A stretch of 64,000 nt of DNA from Neobacillus mesonae. GTDB taxonomy: Bacteria > Bacillota > Bacilli > Paenibacillales > Paenibacillaceae. Positions 35,788 through 45,065 of the stretch are shown piece by piece. The position numbers and the translations under genes were made by a program. The notes beneath the pieces were generated by a model. The model saw only the letters and a list, made by a program, of their open reading frames with translations, was not told the DNA's origin and ran no database searches. Position 1 is the first letter of the stretch. The number at the start of each line of letters is the position of its first letter. The DNA lies in NCBI GenBank assembly GCA_023715865.1, contig JAMBOW010000001.1:1302001-1366000 (forward strand), read 5' to 3'.

Positions 35788-36546
35788 ATGAACATGCCCC
35801 ATGAATCGATTCTCGTCCTCGACGATGAATTTGAAATCAGCGAACTTATACGGCTGTATCTCGAAAGAGAGCAGTATAGAGTAACCACGGTCAGTACAGG
35901 TCAGGCCGCAATACAAGCTGTGCATGAGCTTCAGCCGGATCTGATTATTCTTGATATATTGCTGCCGGATATGGATGGTCTGGAAATTTGTCGGCAAATC
36001 AGAGACCACACCCATGTGCCCATTTTGTTCTTAAGCTGCAAAGGCGAGGATTGGGACAAAATTAGCGGACTGAGCGTTGGCGCCGATGATTACATGACAA
36101 AGCCTTTTAGCCCTGGTGAACTTGTAGCCAGAGTCAAGGCACATTTGCGTCGAACACATCGTCAAAGCATTATGATCATTCCTGAAGCTTCACCTGAGAA
36201 TGAAAGCCTTAACTTTGGTGAATTAACGATAAATTTAACAACGCACGAAGTACATATCCACGGCACCGTCGTGCAATTGTCTGCAACTGAGTTTAACATT
36301 CTCCATAAGCTGGCTTGCCAGCCGGGCCGCGTATTCCCCACCGAGCAGCTGTTTGACGTTATTTGGGGAACTGATCACTTTGGAGACACGCGAACCGTGA
36401 TGGTACACATCAGCAACCTTCGTAAAAAAATTGAGGTAAACCCTTCAATGCCACAGTATATCCAAACGGTGCGAGGGGTTGGCTATAAATTCCACGCACA
36501 GCCGAATTCTCAGCGTTCTCCATTAATAAAAGGAAGCTTGACATAA
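35788..36546 (+). CDS. OmpR/PhoB family response regulator
   Basis: About 252 residues. The receiver domain carries the acidic pair Asp-Asp in ILVLDDEFE, the phospho-accepting Asp in DLIILDILLPDMDG, and the Lys in DDYMTKPFSP. The PhoB-type winged helix fills the last third (LSATEFNILHKLACQPGRVF, then VMVHISNLRKKIE, then YIQTVRGVGYKF). GGGAGGTGGA precedes ATG 35788; ATG 35794 is an alternative. Its 3' end overlaps the convergent kinase gene by 37 bases. The histidine kinase domain of that protein is the likely phosphate donor. Confidence 0.92.
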   Translation: MNMPHESILVLDDEFEISELIRLYLEREQYRVTTVSTGQAAIQAVHELQPDLIILDILLPDMDGLEICRQIRDHTHVPILFLSCKGEDWDKISGLSVGADDYMTKPFSPGELVARVKAHLRRTHRQSIMIIPEASPENESLNFGELTINLTTHEVHIHGTVVQLSATEFNILHKLACQPGRVFPTEQLFDVIWGTDHFGDTRTVMVHISNLRKKIEVNPSMPQYIQTVRGVGYKFHAQPNSQRSPLIKGSLT

Positions 36547-39500
36547 AAAGTGCTGCCTTGACCTATAAGGCTGTCTACTCCAATTTCTCCCTCGTGGAGC
36601 TGAATGATTTCTTTGGCAATGGCAAGCCCCAGTCCACTTCCACCATACTTTGAATTTCGGGATTTCGATCCGCGATAGAACCTTTCAAACACATAAGGAA
36701 TATCGCTTTCCGGGATCCCTATCCCTGTATCCGTCACCTGTATTAGCAAATGATAACCATCCTCTGCAATGTCCGCTGATAACTCAATCGTTCCTTCCTG
36801 AGTATGATTGATTGCATTGTTGATCAGATTCGTAAATACCTGCCCTATCCTTTCCCGATCCACCAGAATTTGCATTTCTTCTCTGCGGGCATCATCTAAC
36901 AGGTCCGGATGAAGGCTTGTTCGATAATGTATTCCCGACTGTTCGATATCCAGCTCATACTTCTGGGACAACCATTGCAAGAAAGTCCCTGCATGCACAG
37001 GATTCTTTGTCAATGACAGCTGTTTAGCTTCCATTCGGCTCAGCTGAACCAGATCCTTAAACAATCGTTGAATGCTCAGAACTCGAGAATGAATAACCTT
37101 CATATACTTATGCTGCTGCTCAGGCTCAGTGACAACCTGATCCAAAATGGCCTCTACATATCCTTGTATTGATGTAAGAGGTGTTCCGAGGTCATGTGAA
37201 ATATTGGCGAGCAGCTTACGACGATCATTTTCCATCTGCATAAGCTCTTCGGTACGTTCTTTCACCTTATATTCCAGAACAGATATCAGTTTGGCATGCT
37301 CTATCGAAATAGCCGCTTGCCCTGCCAGCAAATGTACAACCATTCGGCGTTCATCATTAAATACATGCGAGGTAAAATGATTCTCCAAATATACAATTGC
37401 ATTTAACGTCCCTTGATGAAGAATAGGAATACATAATACCGATCTTGTTTCATGGTTCAGAATATAAGGATCTTTAACAAAGTAACCTTGGCGGGATGCA
37501 TCATCGAGAACCACGTCTTCGTTAGTCCGTGCAGCATATAGAACAATCGAGGCAGGAACTTCTTTATATGCATGAAGCTCCAAGGCAGCAAGATGCCTTG
37601 CTGTTCCATCTCCAACCTTTCCTCCGCCTTCTCCTTCTGCTGCTACATATAATCCATCAGGCTGCTTAATGACAAGGACACCTCTCGTCGCTCCTGATAC
37701 TTGGATTAAGGTAGACATAATTTTTTCCAAAAGATTTTGAAGGACAATTTCTTGGGATAGTGCCTGAGATACATTCATAATTGCTTCCAGATCAAGAAAA
37801 TCTGTTGATAATGTAGCCGTGGTCGTATAAGGATTCGTCTTGAACTCCGGAAACGCTTCTTCTATTTGTTTCATTTTGTTCATAACGCCCCACTGCTCGT
37901 ATAATTTGTAGGCTTCCGCCATACTAAGCCTGCCGGCAGTCATTCGGCCTTCCTGTAAATAGAAATCAGCCAATCGTTCAGCAGCAATGGCATTAAATTG
38001 TTCAAATCCGTTTACACGAGAGTACTCTACCGCATGCTCATAATCTCTTTCCGCCTGTTTAGTGTTCTTCTGTATCCGAAACCGTTCAGCTTTAATAAGC
38101 AAATACAGATGCCGATAGTTTTCCGGGGCTTCGCGAGCCCATCGATATAATTTGTGTTCGCACTGGCGAGCTTCCTTCATTAGCTGCTTTCTCTGATCGG
38201 AGGAAGATTGATCTATATGAGCATACAAAGTCAGCGCTGTATAAAAGACATGCTCTACCGTATGAAAAAGTCCGAAGGAAGCAGAGAGCGAGCCTTCTGA
38301 TTTCCTGGACATTTCAAGAGCGGTCTCCATGTCACCTGACAAATAGGAAAGCATCATTTTTTTCATATAAAAAACCTGCAATACAACTTGGTTCTGAATA
38401 GTCATTAATTCTTCTATCCAAGCCTTCTCCTCGAATTCACTATCCGACAGAAGTACATTAGGGCCATAGCTTTCCTGCAGCCGGGTATGTGCTTGCCTTA
38501 CCAGACGAATCATATGCAGGGTTTCTGGATTTCCAGTTTGCTGCAAGAACGGCAGATGTCTATCCGCTTCCTCAATCCACCTGGCTGCGGGCAGTCCCAG
38601 AAAATCCTGAAGCAGCAAAATATAAGTGACAGCATAACCTGAAAACACTAAATCTCCAGCCTCCATGCCAGCATGGTATGATGTCCATAGATCCTCCACA
38701 GATTTACGCATATGCTGCTTCCATGGAGCAATGAATACTGCAAATGTGAAATGAGACTTGCACCGCAGTCCGGGATGCATAAACTGATTGCTCAGCTCAA
38801 GACCGTAACATCCCATCTCATAGCCCTGCTGATATCTCCCTAATCCTGATCCCAACAAAAGACCAAGCGCATTGTAAGCATTGGAAGATTCCGTGAAATT
38901 GCCGTGAATGATCGAATATCTGACAATGGTCAGCATCATATTTAAATACAGTGTAGGATTAACAAAATAGGCAGACGTAGCTGTATCCATGAGAAGCTTC
39001 ATTTGGCTTCTGACATCTTCATGGATTTCTTTAACCTGAGAGTTCTTTTGTCTGTCCCCTTTCCTGATCCTATGGTAGAGCAGCCCTCCAAGGGATTGAA
39101 ACAATGTGCCTTGACTCGGCGAAGCGTTTAAACGCAGACCAAAAATACTGTTCAATCCTTCCATACCGGTTGTTATCGTTTCTTCATGCTGACCTATTTG
39201 CGTAAATTGATTAATCATAACCGTATAAACTGCAGCACGATTAGCAGGCGTTTTCGAAAGCTCCAGCATGGACTCAAACTTCTCCTCTGTCTCCTCAAAC
39301 TTTCCTTGAAGAGAATTGGACTCCCACTTGCCTAGATGGAGGCCGAAGGCTAGCTTATAGGAATGTTCCCAAGCATCTTGTTCGAGCAAACGAATACCGC
39401 ATTCGTACCATTCCGCAGCTGAATCATACGCACCTGACGACTTGGCCTGTTCCGCTGCTTGTTGAAAAACGTGCGCAATGTGCAGCTTCTCCTCCTTGCC

Positions 39501-41669
39501 CGTTAACTGCAATAGACCCAAACGGTAATGGTGCGCAGAAAGGAACAGTTTTTCCTCACCGTCCCCTTCCTGACTGCTTTCTATTAGTTTCGCAATCTTT
39601 ATATGAATGACTTGCTTGTCATCTGAACAAAGGTCATCATAGAAAAAATTCCTTATCCGGTCGTGAAGAAAAATAAATTGGTCCGGACCGGAGGGAGCAA
39701 TCAGCCTAATATCAATCGCTCGGTTCAAGTGTTGCTGAAGATCATTTCGTTCAATGCTCATTAAATCTGCCAGTAAATCAAGGTTAAACTGATCTGCGAT
39801 GCAGGATGCATATTTTAGCGCTTCTTTATCGGAATCGGATAGTTGATCAATACGCTGGAGCAGAAAATCCGTCATATGATCGGATACTTTCATCGTCAAG
39901 AGCTTATTCTCTTCCCACTTCCATTTGCCGGATTCCTCATCCAGCCACAGCATTTTCTGCTCCACAATTCCATAAATAAATTGCTTCACATCAAACGGAT
40001 TGCCTCCGGTATACTCCATTAATATTTTCTTCAGTTCTGCAGGATTATCAAGATCCTTGCCAAACGTATCAAATAAAAGTGTCTGCAGGACTTCGTCGTT
40101 CATGGGTCTTATCGAAATGAACTCCGTTTTTTCTCTCTTCGATTGAACTTCTCCTGTGAACCATCTGAGAAGCTGCTCTCCTTCCCAATCTTCAGAACGG
40201 TATGCACCAATGAGCATAATGGATGGAGAATTAGCTTGTACCATTAAAAAATGCAAAAGCTGAAGCGAGCCCGGATCGGCCCACTGAAGATCGTCAACGA
40301 ACCATACAATATGTCTTTTTTCCGTCAAGCATTCCAGCAGCTGCAGCACCGCATAATGCAACCGATTCTTGGCTTCGACGGCGGAAAGAGCTGCACTGGA
40401 ATGAGCTACTTCTTGAGGACCGACAATCCATTCCAGCTCAGGGAGCAATTGAATAAGCACACGCAGGCTTTCCTTAAGCCTCTGAGTAAACATCTCTTTC
40501 CAGGCAGCAACTTCTTCTTCCGATTCCGAAGATAAATTTCGCAGGACTTCCCTTAATCCCTGCAGTAATCCGCTGTATGGAACATGCCGCTTCAATACAT
40601 CAAATTTTCCGGAAACAAAAAGTCCACCGCCAAGCGCAATGTCCATCATCAAGTCTTGAACTAAGCTTGATTTTCCCGAACCTGCCGGACCGCTGACCAG
40701 CGCACACTGACTGCTTCCGTATTCCAAACGGTCATATAAACTTTTTAACCGAGCCGCCTCTGCTTCACGTCCATACAAGCGTCCAGGAATGTGAAAAATA
40801 TCTTTTCGGTCCCTTTCTCCAATCGTGAAATACGTAATAATTCCGTCCTGCTTCAGCTGATCCCGGCAATAGGACAAATCCATCTCGAGACCCTGTGCGC
40901 TTTGGTAACGTTCCTCCGGATTCTTGGCTAAACATTTCATCACGATATCAGAAAGTGCTTGGGGGATACGATCATCCAAATGTGCTGGCGGAATCGGGGT
41001 GCGAGCCAGATGACAATAAATCCATTCCATAGAAGACTCTGCTTGAAAAGGAGGTACACCTGTAAGCATTTCATAAAGAGTAGCTCCTAAAGAATATATA
41101 TCTGTCCGATAGTCCACCATTCGGTTCATGCGTCCAGTTTGTTCAGGAGACATGTAAGAGAGAGTTCCCTCCAATTGTCCGAACGCTGTATTCTTAACTA
41201 CCTCAGACTGAAAGCGTCCGGCAATACCAAAATCAGTAATCCAAACACATAAGCTATCAGGTTCAACGATGATGTTCCTCGGCTTTAAGTCTTTATGCAT
41301 AATACGCTGCCTATGAAGCTGACCAACGATAGCTGAAATGGAAATGGCTATTTGAAGCTTGGCTTCCAGCGTAAGATGAGTTCTTTTCATTAATTGCTGC
41401 AGGGATATACCGCTGTTGTCTTCAAGCACCAAGGCATAACCGCTATAATATGGCAGCAGCGCTACCGGTCTTACTACACCTTCAATATTGATACTGCTCA
41501 TAATTTCATATTCTTGCTTTAACTTCTGTGCTTCTTCAGCAATGGGAGGTTCTGTTCTTGGTACTTTGAGTATGTATTTTTGATCATCAACACTAGAGCT
41601 TGCGCGATAAACAATTGCGTACTTTCCTTCATTTAATTGCTCATAACCGAAATATTCACCTATCTTCAT
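36510..41669 (-). CDS. Giant hybrid Ser/Thr protein kinase - AAA ATPase - GAF - histidine kinase
   Basis: A 1719-residue protein. Order: Hanks-type kinase (about 1-270; ATP Lys35 in YILKVP, catalytic HKDLKPRN at 125-132, DFG at 146-148, GTLSYMSPEQ); an AAA/STAND-like ATPase (Walker A SGPAGSGKSS about 327-336, VWFVDDLQW later); a long helical TPR-like region; GAF (about 1280-1420); HisKA with the phospho-His in NISHDLGTPLTS; HATPase_c (NLINNAINHTQEG, DTGIGIP, GSGLGLAI). This is the HstK-type architecture known from cyanobacteria and myxobacteria. No membrane segment is seen. The start is ATG 41669, with AAAGG 8 bases upstream. Confidence 0.9.
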   Translation of the reverse strand: MKIGEYFGYEQLNEGKYAIVYRASSSVDDQKYILKVPRTEPPIAEEAQKLKQEYEIMSSINIEGVVRPVALLPYYSGYALVLEDNSGISLQQLMKRTHLTLEAKLQIAISISAIVGQLHRQRIMHKDLKPRNIIVEPDSLCVWITDFGIAGRFQSEVVKNTAFGQLEGTLSYMSPEQTGRMNRMVDYRTDIYSLGATLYEMLTGVPPFQAESSMEWIYCHLARTPIPPAHLDDRIPQALSDIVMKCLAKNPEERYQSAQGLEMDLSYCRDQLKQDGIITYFTIGERDRKDIFHIPGRLYGREAEAARLKSLYDRLEYGSSQCALVSGPAGSGKSSLVQDLMMDIALGGGLFVSGKFDVLKRHVPYSGLLQGLREVLRNLSSESEEEVAAWKEMFTQRLKESLRVLIQLLPELEWIVGPQEVAHSSAALSAVEAKNRLHYAVLQLLECLTEKRHIVWFVDDLQWADPGSLQLLHFLMVQANSPSIMLIGAYRSEDWEGEQLLRWFTGEVQSKREKTEFISIRPMNDEVLQTLLFDTFGKDLDNPAELKKILMEYTGGNPFDVKQFIYGIVEQKMLWLDEESGKWKWEENKLLTMKVSDHMTDFLLQRIDQLSDSDKEALKYASCIADQFNLDLLADLMSIERNDLQQHLNRAIDIRLIAPSGPDQFIFLHDRIRNFFYDDLCSDDKQVIHIKIAKLIESSQEGDGEEKLFLSAHHYRLGLLQLTGKEEKLHIAHVFQQAAEQAKSSGAYDSAAEWYECGIRLLEQDAWEHSYKLAFGLHLGKWESNSLQGKFEETEEKFESMLELSKTPANRAAVYTVMINQFTQIGQHEETITTGMEGLNSIFGLRLNASPSQGTLFQSLGGLLYHRIRKGDRQKNSQVKEIHEDVRSQMKLLMDTATSAYFVNPTLYLNMMLTIVRYSIIHGNFTESSNAYNALGLLLGSGLGRYQQGYEMGCYGLELSNQFMHPGLRCKSHFTFAVFIAPWKQHMRKSVEDLWTSYHAGMEAGDLVFSGYAVTYILLLQDFLGLPAARWIEEADRHLPFLQQTGNPETLHMIRLVRQAHTRLQESYGPNVLLSDSEFEEKAWIEELMTIQNQVVLQVFYMKKMMLSYLSGDMETALEMSRKSEGSLSASFGLFHTVEHVFYTALTLYAHIDQSSSDQRKQLMKEARQCEHKLYRWAREAPENYRHLYLLIKAERFRIQKNTKQAERDYEHAVEYSRVNGFEQFNAIAAERLADFYLQEGRMTAGRLSMAEAYKLYEQWGVMNKMKQIEEAFPEFKTNPYTTTATLSTDFLDLEAIMNVSQALSQEIVLQNLLEKIMSTLIQVSGATRGVLVIKQPDGLYVAAEGEGGGKVGDGTARHLAALELHAYKEVPASIVLYAARTNEDVVLDDASRQGYFVKDPYILNHETRSVLCIPILHQGTLNAIVYLENHFTSHVFNDERRMVVHLLAGQAAISIEHAKLISVLEYKVKERTEELMQMENDRRKLLANISHDLGTPLTSIQGYVEAILDQVVTEPEQQHKYMKVIHSRVLSIQRLFKDLVQLSRMEAKQLSLTKNPVHAGTFLQWLSQKYELDIEQSGIHYRTSLHPDLLDDARREEMQILVDRERIGQVFTNLINNAINHTQEGTIELSADIAEDGYHLLIQVTDTGIGIPESDIPYVFERFYRGSKSRNSKYGGSGLGLAIAKEIIQLHEGEIGVDSLIGQGSTFYVKLPFINGER

Positions 41670-41740
41670 CCTATTCACCTTTTCAGTAATATACTTGATG
41701 ACACCGAGCTTGAACTCAGTATAACTTAAAGATTGTATAT

Positions 41741-41781
41741 AGAGAATAAGACATCCTCCATAAATATTTTGAAGGATGCCT
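41741..41781 (-). terminator. Weak terminator between the helical-protein operon and the kinase gene
   Basis: Minus strand: AGGCATCCTTC, an 11-base loop, GGAGGATGTCT, then TTATTCTC. The stem is sound but the T run is poor, so partial read-through into the kinase gene is possible. Confidence 0.5.
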
Positions 41782-41790
41782 CACAACTAT

Positions 41791-42951
41791 TTATACGGTG
41801 CCAAGTTCGGACCAAGGCATTACAAACTCCTGATTTGCCTGACCTCTGAATATCATGGAATTACTCAGTGAATTTACCGTAATGTCTACGATGTATCTAG
41901 CCCCATTCTTATCCCATCGTTTGGCTAAGTTACCGTTAAGGTCAAATGCAACGACGGCCATACCGACTCGATTATCAATAAAACTTAACGGCCAGTAAGT
42001 ATAGCCATCCGATTTCAGAATAGGATAGATCGCTTTGGGTTCAAGCGTATCAGGAGATGCCAGACTTACAGCCTTTAAATCGGAGGGGATTGCTGGCAAT
42101 GTGCTTACAGGAGCTTTCGCAATAAGAAATACCTTTTGCAGCTCTGGAGATTCATAGGGAATCTCATCCTCAGCTGTCCACGATCCACGATTATGATCCA
42201 GTTGATTCAACTCTGTGATCACTGAAGGAAGAGAGACACTGCTCGCTTTTTCCAGCGATGGTCCCACTGTTTTTTGGACAATATTCCGAATGACTGCATC
42301 AGTAACAGGCACCCCGCTCCCTTGTAAAGCATCCATTGTGCGTTTAATACTGTTCATGGAATCGACAATAATTACAGCTTTGTCTAAAGACAATTTTAAA
42401 GAAGCTCGAAGCTGATCCATTTGATGGATTCCATGCCGCAGCTTGCTTCTTAAAACAGCGCCTTCAATAGCATCAATAGCCAGACCAATGCCGATAACAA
42501 CTACCGCTGCAATGACGCCTGCTATCAGACCGCCTGCAAGCGACCCGACAACAACTTCTACGCCAAGAACTGAACCAAGCACTGTTGCTGCCGTTTCAGC
42601 TGCCATTACTCCAGAATCCACCAGGAAAGCAGTAACTCCGGGCGCTAAATACTGAACAGATACTAGGAAACCGGCGACATCAACGAGGATATTTGTTATT
42701 CCAATGGCGGTATCGCCGGTTTCAGCTTCCTGCACAGCTCCACTTGCTTTCAAGATATCAAATGAGGTTATCTCTGGGGGAGTCAATCCCTGCTGCGTAT
42801 ACATTATTGCAATCTTTTTGTTGATTTCCTCGCTGAGTTCTTTGAATTCTGCATACTTTCCCTTCAGCTGATAAAGGAAGGTCTGTGTATCTGCAGATAG
42901 CTCGATCAGCCTGGCTTTGCGCTTTTCATTGTCCGGATAAAAAATCGACAT
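41791..42951 (-). CDS. Helical protein with hydrophobic core and C-terminal beta domain (paralogue 2)
   Basis: A 386-residue protein without a signal peptide. The N-terminal amphipathic helices (about 1-60, starting IFYPDNEKRKARLIELS) lead to a long hydrophobic stretch (about 85-165) broken by Gly and Ala (GSLAGGLIAGVIAAVVVIGIG), then a long helix (about 170-265). A separate beta-rich domain fills about 275-386 (YTYWPLSFIDNRVGMAVVAFD, then KNGARYIVDITVN). The N-terminal 265 residues are clearly paralogous to the adjacent gene. The helix-hydrophobic hairpin-helix layout recalls alpha-pore-forming toxins (ClyA, XaxAB, Cry6A), but no sequence signature proves it. Its ATG overlaps the upstream stop as TAATG. 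Confidence 0.7.
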   Translation of the reverse strand: MSIFYPDNEKRKARLIELSADTQTFLYQLKGKYAEFKELSEEINKKIAIMYTQQGLTPPEITSFDILKASGAVQEAETGDTAIGITNILVDVAGFLVSVQYLAPGVTAFLVDSGVMAAETAATVLGSVLGVEVVVGSLAGGLIAGVIAAVVVIGIGLAIDAIEGAVLRSKLRHGIHQMDQLRASLKLSLDKAVIIVDSMNSIKRTMDALQGSGVPVTDAVIRNIVQKTVGPSLEKASSVSLPSVITELNQLDHNRGSWTAEDEIPYESPELQKVFLIAKAPVSTLPAIPSDLKAVSLASPDTLEPKAIYPILKSDGYTYWPLSFIDNRVGMAVVAFDLNGNLAKRWDKNGARYIVDITVNSLSNSMIFRGQANQEFVMPWSELGTV

Positions 42952-43763
42952 TAGTGGATATCCTCAACCGTCCAGGATTTCCGATCCAGATCCAGCTGAT
43001 TCAACTCGACCGTGACCGTGCTAAGCGTTATTGCTTTAGCTTTTTCTACACTTGGAAGCACATCTTTTGTTATCAAATTTTTAATAATTTGTTCATTTAG
43101 AGGAATTCCCGCACCAGTGATGGCATCCAGCGTCGTTTTAACCGATTGTATAGATGATAGAAGCTCTTTGGTTTGGTCTAGAGAGATCTTTGCAGTCTGT
43201 CTCATTGGGTAAATCTGATGTAAGCCTTTTCTTAATTTATCTTTGGCAATGGACCCTTCGATGGCATCAATTCCAAGATCAATTCCCGCAACAGCCACAC
43301 CGCCGGCGATACCTCCAAGTATACTTCCCGCAAGATCCCCAGCCGTGATTTCGACCTCCCGATCAATTAATGGAATCGTGAATTTGGTAAGGATTTTAGC
43401 TGCTGTCTCCTCCGTCATTACTCCGGCACTCACAAGCATTTTTGTGGCAGCTGGAGCCAAATACTTAACTGAAGTGATGAATCCTGCTACATCAACGATG
43501 ATTTCTGCAATTGAGACAATGGTCTCTTCAGTGTGCAGCTCGGATGAGGGGTCTGCCTGCTGAATGACATTAATCTGACTGATATCCGGCTTTTGGAGTC
43601 CTGCTTCCTGATATACATCTGCAATCTGCTTATTCACAACATTACAAAGCGATTTGAAATCTCGGTAATACGTAGTCGCATCATAAAGAAAGTTCTCAGT
43701 GTCCGTAGCCAGCTCAATTAATCTTGTTTTTCTTTTGTCATTATCCGGGAAAAATATCGGCAT
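42951..43763 (-). CDS. Helical protein with hydrophobic core (paralogue 1)
   Basis: A 270-residue protein without a signal peptide. It shares the start IFFPDNDKRKTRLIELATDT, the central hydrophobic region (about 85-165, SILGGIAGGVAVAGIDLGID) and the last helix ending in ELNQLDLDRKSW with the next gene, but stops where that one adds a beta domain. Two such related components in tandem are usual in two-part helical toxins, though that is only an analogy. GGTGGG lies just before ATG 43763, two bases after the lipase stop. Confidence 0.7.
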   Translation of the reverse strand: MPIFFPDNDKRKTRLIELATDTENFLYDATTYYRDFKSLCNVVNKQIADVYQEAGLQKPDISQINVIQQADPSSELHTEETIVSIAEIIVDVAGFITSVKYLAPAATKMLVSAGVMTEETAAKILTKFTIPLIDREVEITAGDLAGSILGGIAGGVAVAGIDLGIDAIEGSIAKDKLRKGLHQIYPMRQTAKISLDQTKELLSSIQSVKTTLDAITGAGIPLNEQIIKNLITKDVLPSVEKAKAITLSTVTVELNQLDLDRKSWTVEDIH

Positions 43764-43765
43764 GA

Positions 43766-44569
43766 TTAACCCACCTTTTCATTATTTGGATTTTGTTCTT
43801 CCTGAAATTGAGCAATACAATGTAAATACGTATCCAGCTTGTGATACTGAGAAATACCGCGTCCTATTGCAGGGTAATTCAAGGAGCTAATCTCAATCCC
43901 TCGTTCTGGCTGAACATATCCAAGCTCATGACTCGGCAGCTTGGGGACAATATCAGGCACGTTATATATACGAAACGTATTTGGAACAGCCTGTTCATAG
44001 GCCGAGATAAATACCTGATCTCCTACCATCGGAGAGCCGAAGGTGTACACTTCAGTCTCTATTCTATAGAAAGCCGATGCAAATGCTGTGAGGACAGACA
44101 GCGCTCCGCCCAGACTGTGCCCCGCTATAGTTAAATGACTTGAATTTAATTCCTCTATATACTCTGTTAAAAGCTTTGATTTGTTATTTTCAACAAAAAC
44201 AACTTTCAAGGATCGATACATTCTAGCAAAGCCTTCTTCAACCTTCCCGACGCCTCCAGGTTCCGTATAAGACAACAGAAAAAAATTAAAATCATCAATC
44301 CACTCCAGCACTTTGGCTGTCCCGCGGTAAATGATTGCCTTGCGATCAGGATTGGTTAGAGATTGAACAATGCAGCCGATGTACTCTTCGGAGTGCCAAT
44401 TAAGTAAAGAGGGTTCAATGGATATACTTCCAACTAGCTTCCAATTGGGCGGCAGCTGGATTTGGGTAGGCAGCTTCTCTTCCCCCGCTGATAAATCTGC
44501 CTCATAAACTCTCTTTATGAAGCTCCCCCATCGCATTGCCTCATCACGATTAAAGACCTCACTAGACAT
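43766..44569 (-). CDS. Class 3 lipase family protein
   Basis: A 267-residue alpha/beta hydrolase of the fungal-type lipase_3 family. The nucleophile elbow is LTIAGHSLGGALSVL (Ser in GHSLGG), the acidic residue is in YNVPDIVPKLP, and the last histidine is in QYHKLDTYLHCI. AIIYRGT near residue 95 is the oxyanion-side segment. No signal peptide is seen, so it is not a classical secreted lipase. The start is ATG 44569, 8 bases inside the end of the preceding gene, with GGGGTGG upstream. Substrate: acylglycerol or phospholipid by family, unproven here. Confidence 0.85.
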   Translation of the reverse strand: MSSEVFNRDEAMRWGSFIKRVYEADLSAGEEKLPTQIQLPPNWKLVGSISIEPSLLNWHSEEYIGCIVQSLTNPDRKAIIYRGTAKVLEWIDDFNFFLLSYTEPGGVGKVEEGFARMYRSLKVVFVENNKSKLLTEYIEELNSSHLTIAGHSLGGALSVLTAFASAFYRIETEVYTFGSPMVGDQVFISAYEQAVPNTFRIYNVPDIVPKLPSHELGYVQPERGIEISSLNYPAIGRGISQYHKLDTYLHCIAQFQEEQNPNNEKVG

Positions 44570-44894
44570 GAGAAGCCACCCCAATATGAACCTCGATGAC
44601 CTGAACAATCTCCCCTTGAGTCGGATCAATAAGCTCGATACGCTCAATCCATTCCCCTTTCAATTCTTTTTTGAGCTTGATTGAGAATACACGAAGTACG
44701 GAAGAACCAGCTAATTCATCGCTTTGTGCACTTACTGGTTCATAAACCTCACTCGTTACCGATACGGCCAAGCTTTTTTCGACTCTCCAATGGTAGCCGC
44801 TTGATCCCGAACTGTCTTTAACACATACTAACGCTTCCTCACCGGCCGACAATCTGACGATCACTTTAGTTACGGGAATGGATTGGGTTTGCAT
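44562..44894 (-). CDS. Ig-fold protein resembling chagasin-type (I42) protease inhibitors
   Basis: About 110 residues, beta-rich. A DSSGSSGYHWRV segment resembles the chagasin NPTTGYxW loop, and a later AGSSVLRVFSIKLKK stretch sits where chagasins have the GxGG loop. The third inhibitory loop (RPW) is not obvious. No signal peptide. The start is uncertain: ATG 44894 has AAGGATG 11 bases upstream; ATG 44918 is in frame but has no ribosome site. It is the first gene of the four-gene unit and overlaps the lipase by 8 bases. Inhibitor activity is inferred from resemblance only. Confidence 0.6.
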   Translation of the reverse strand: MQTQSIPVTKVIVRLSAGEEALVCVKDSSGSSGYHWRVEKSLAVSVTSEVYEPVSAQSDELAGSSVLRVFSIKLKKELKGEWIERIELIDPTQGEIVQVIEVHIGVASHV

Positions 44895-44939
44895 AAAGCA
44901 ATCTACATCCTTTCTCATATGGGATAGCTTCTTGATGTT

Positions 44940-44993
44940 ACTAATCTTACAGGGTCGCTTTAAAATTGCGTTCAAGCGAATCTAAAGATTAGT
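44940..44993 (-). repeat. Nested inverted repeat in the operon leader
   Basis: Outer arms ACTAATCTT (44940-44948) and AAGATTAGT (44985-44993); inner arms TCGCTT (44955-44960) and AAGCGA (44974-44979). It ends 46 bases before the first gene and could be a double operator or a leader RNA hairpin. Confidence 0.55.
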
Positions 44994-45013
44994 TAAAGAT
45001 AAACTTTAAGATA

Positions 45014-45050
45014 TAAAATAAAAAAACATCGTCTATGAAAGACGATGTTT
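45014..45050 (-). terminator. Terminator of the FAD oxidoreductase gene
   Basis: AAACATCGTCT-TTCAT-AGACGATGTTT followed on the minus strand by TTTTATTTT. It separates this gene from the downstream lipase operon. Confidence 0.85.
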
Positions 45051-45065
45051 ACACGATGCATATAA

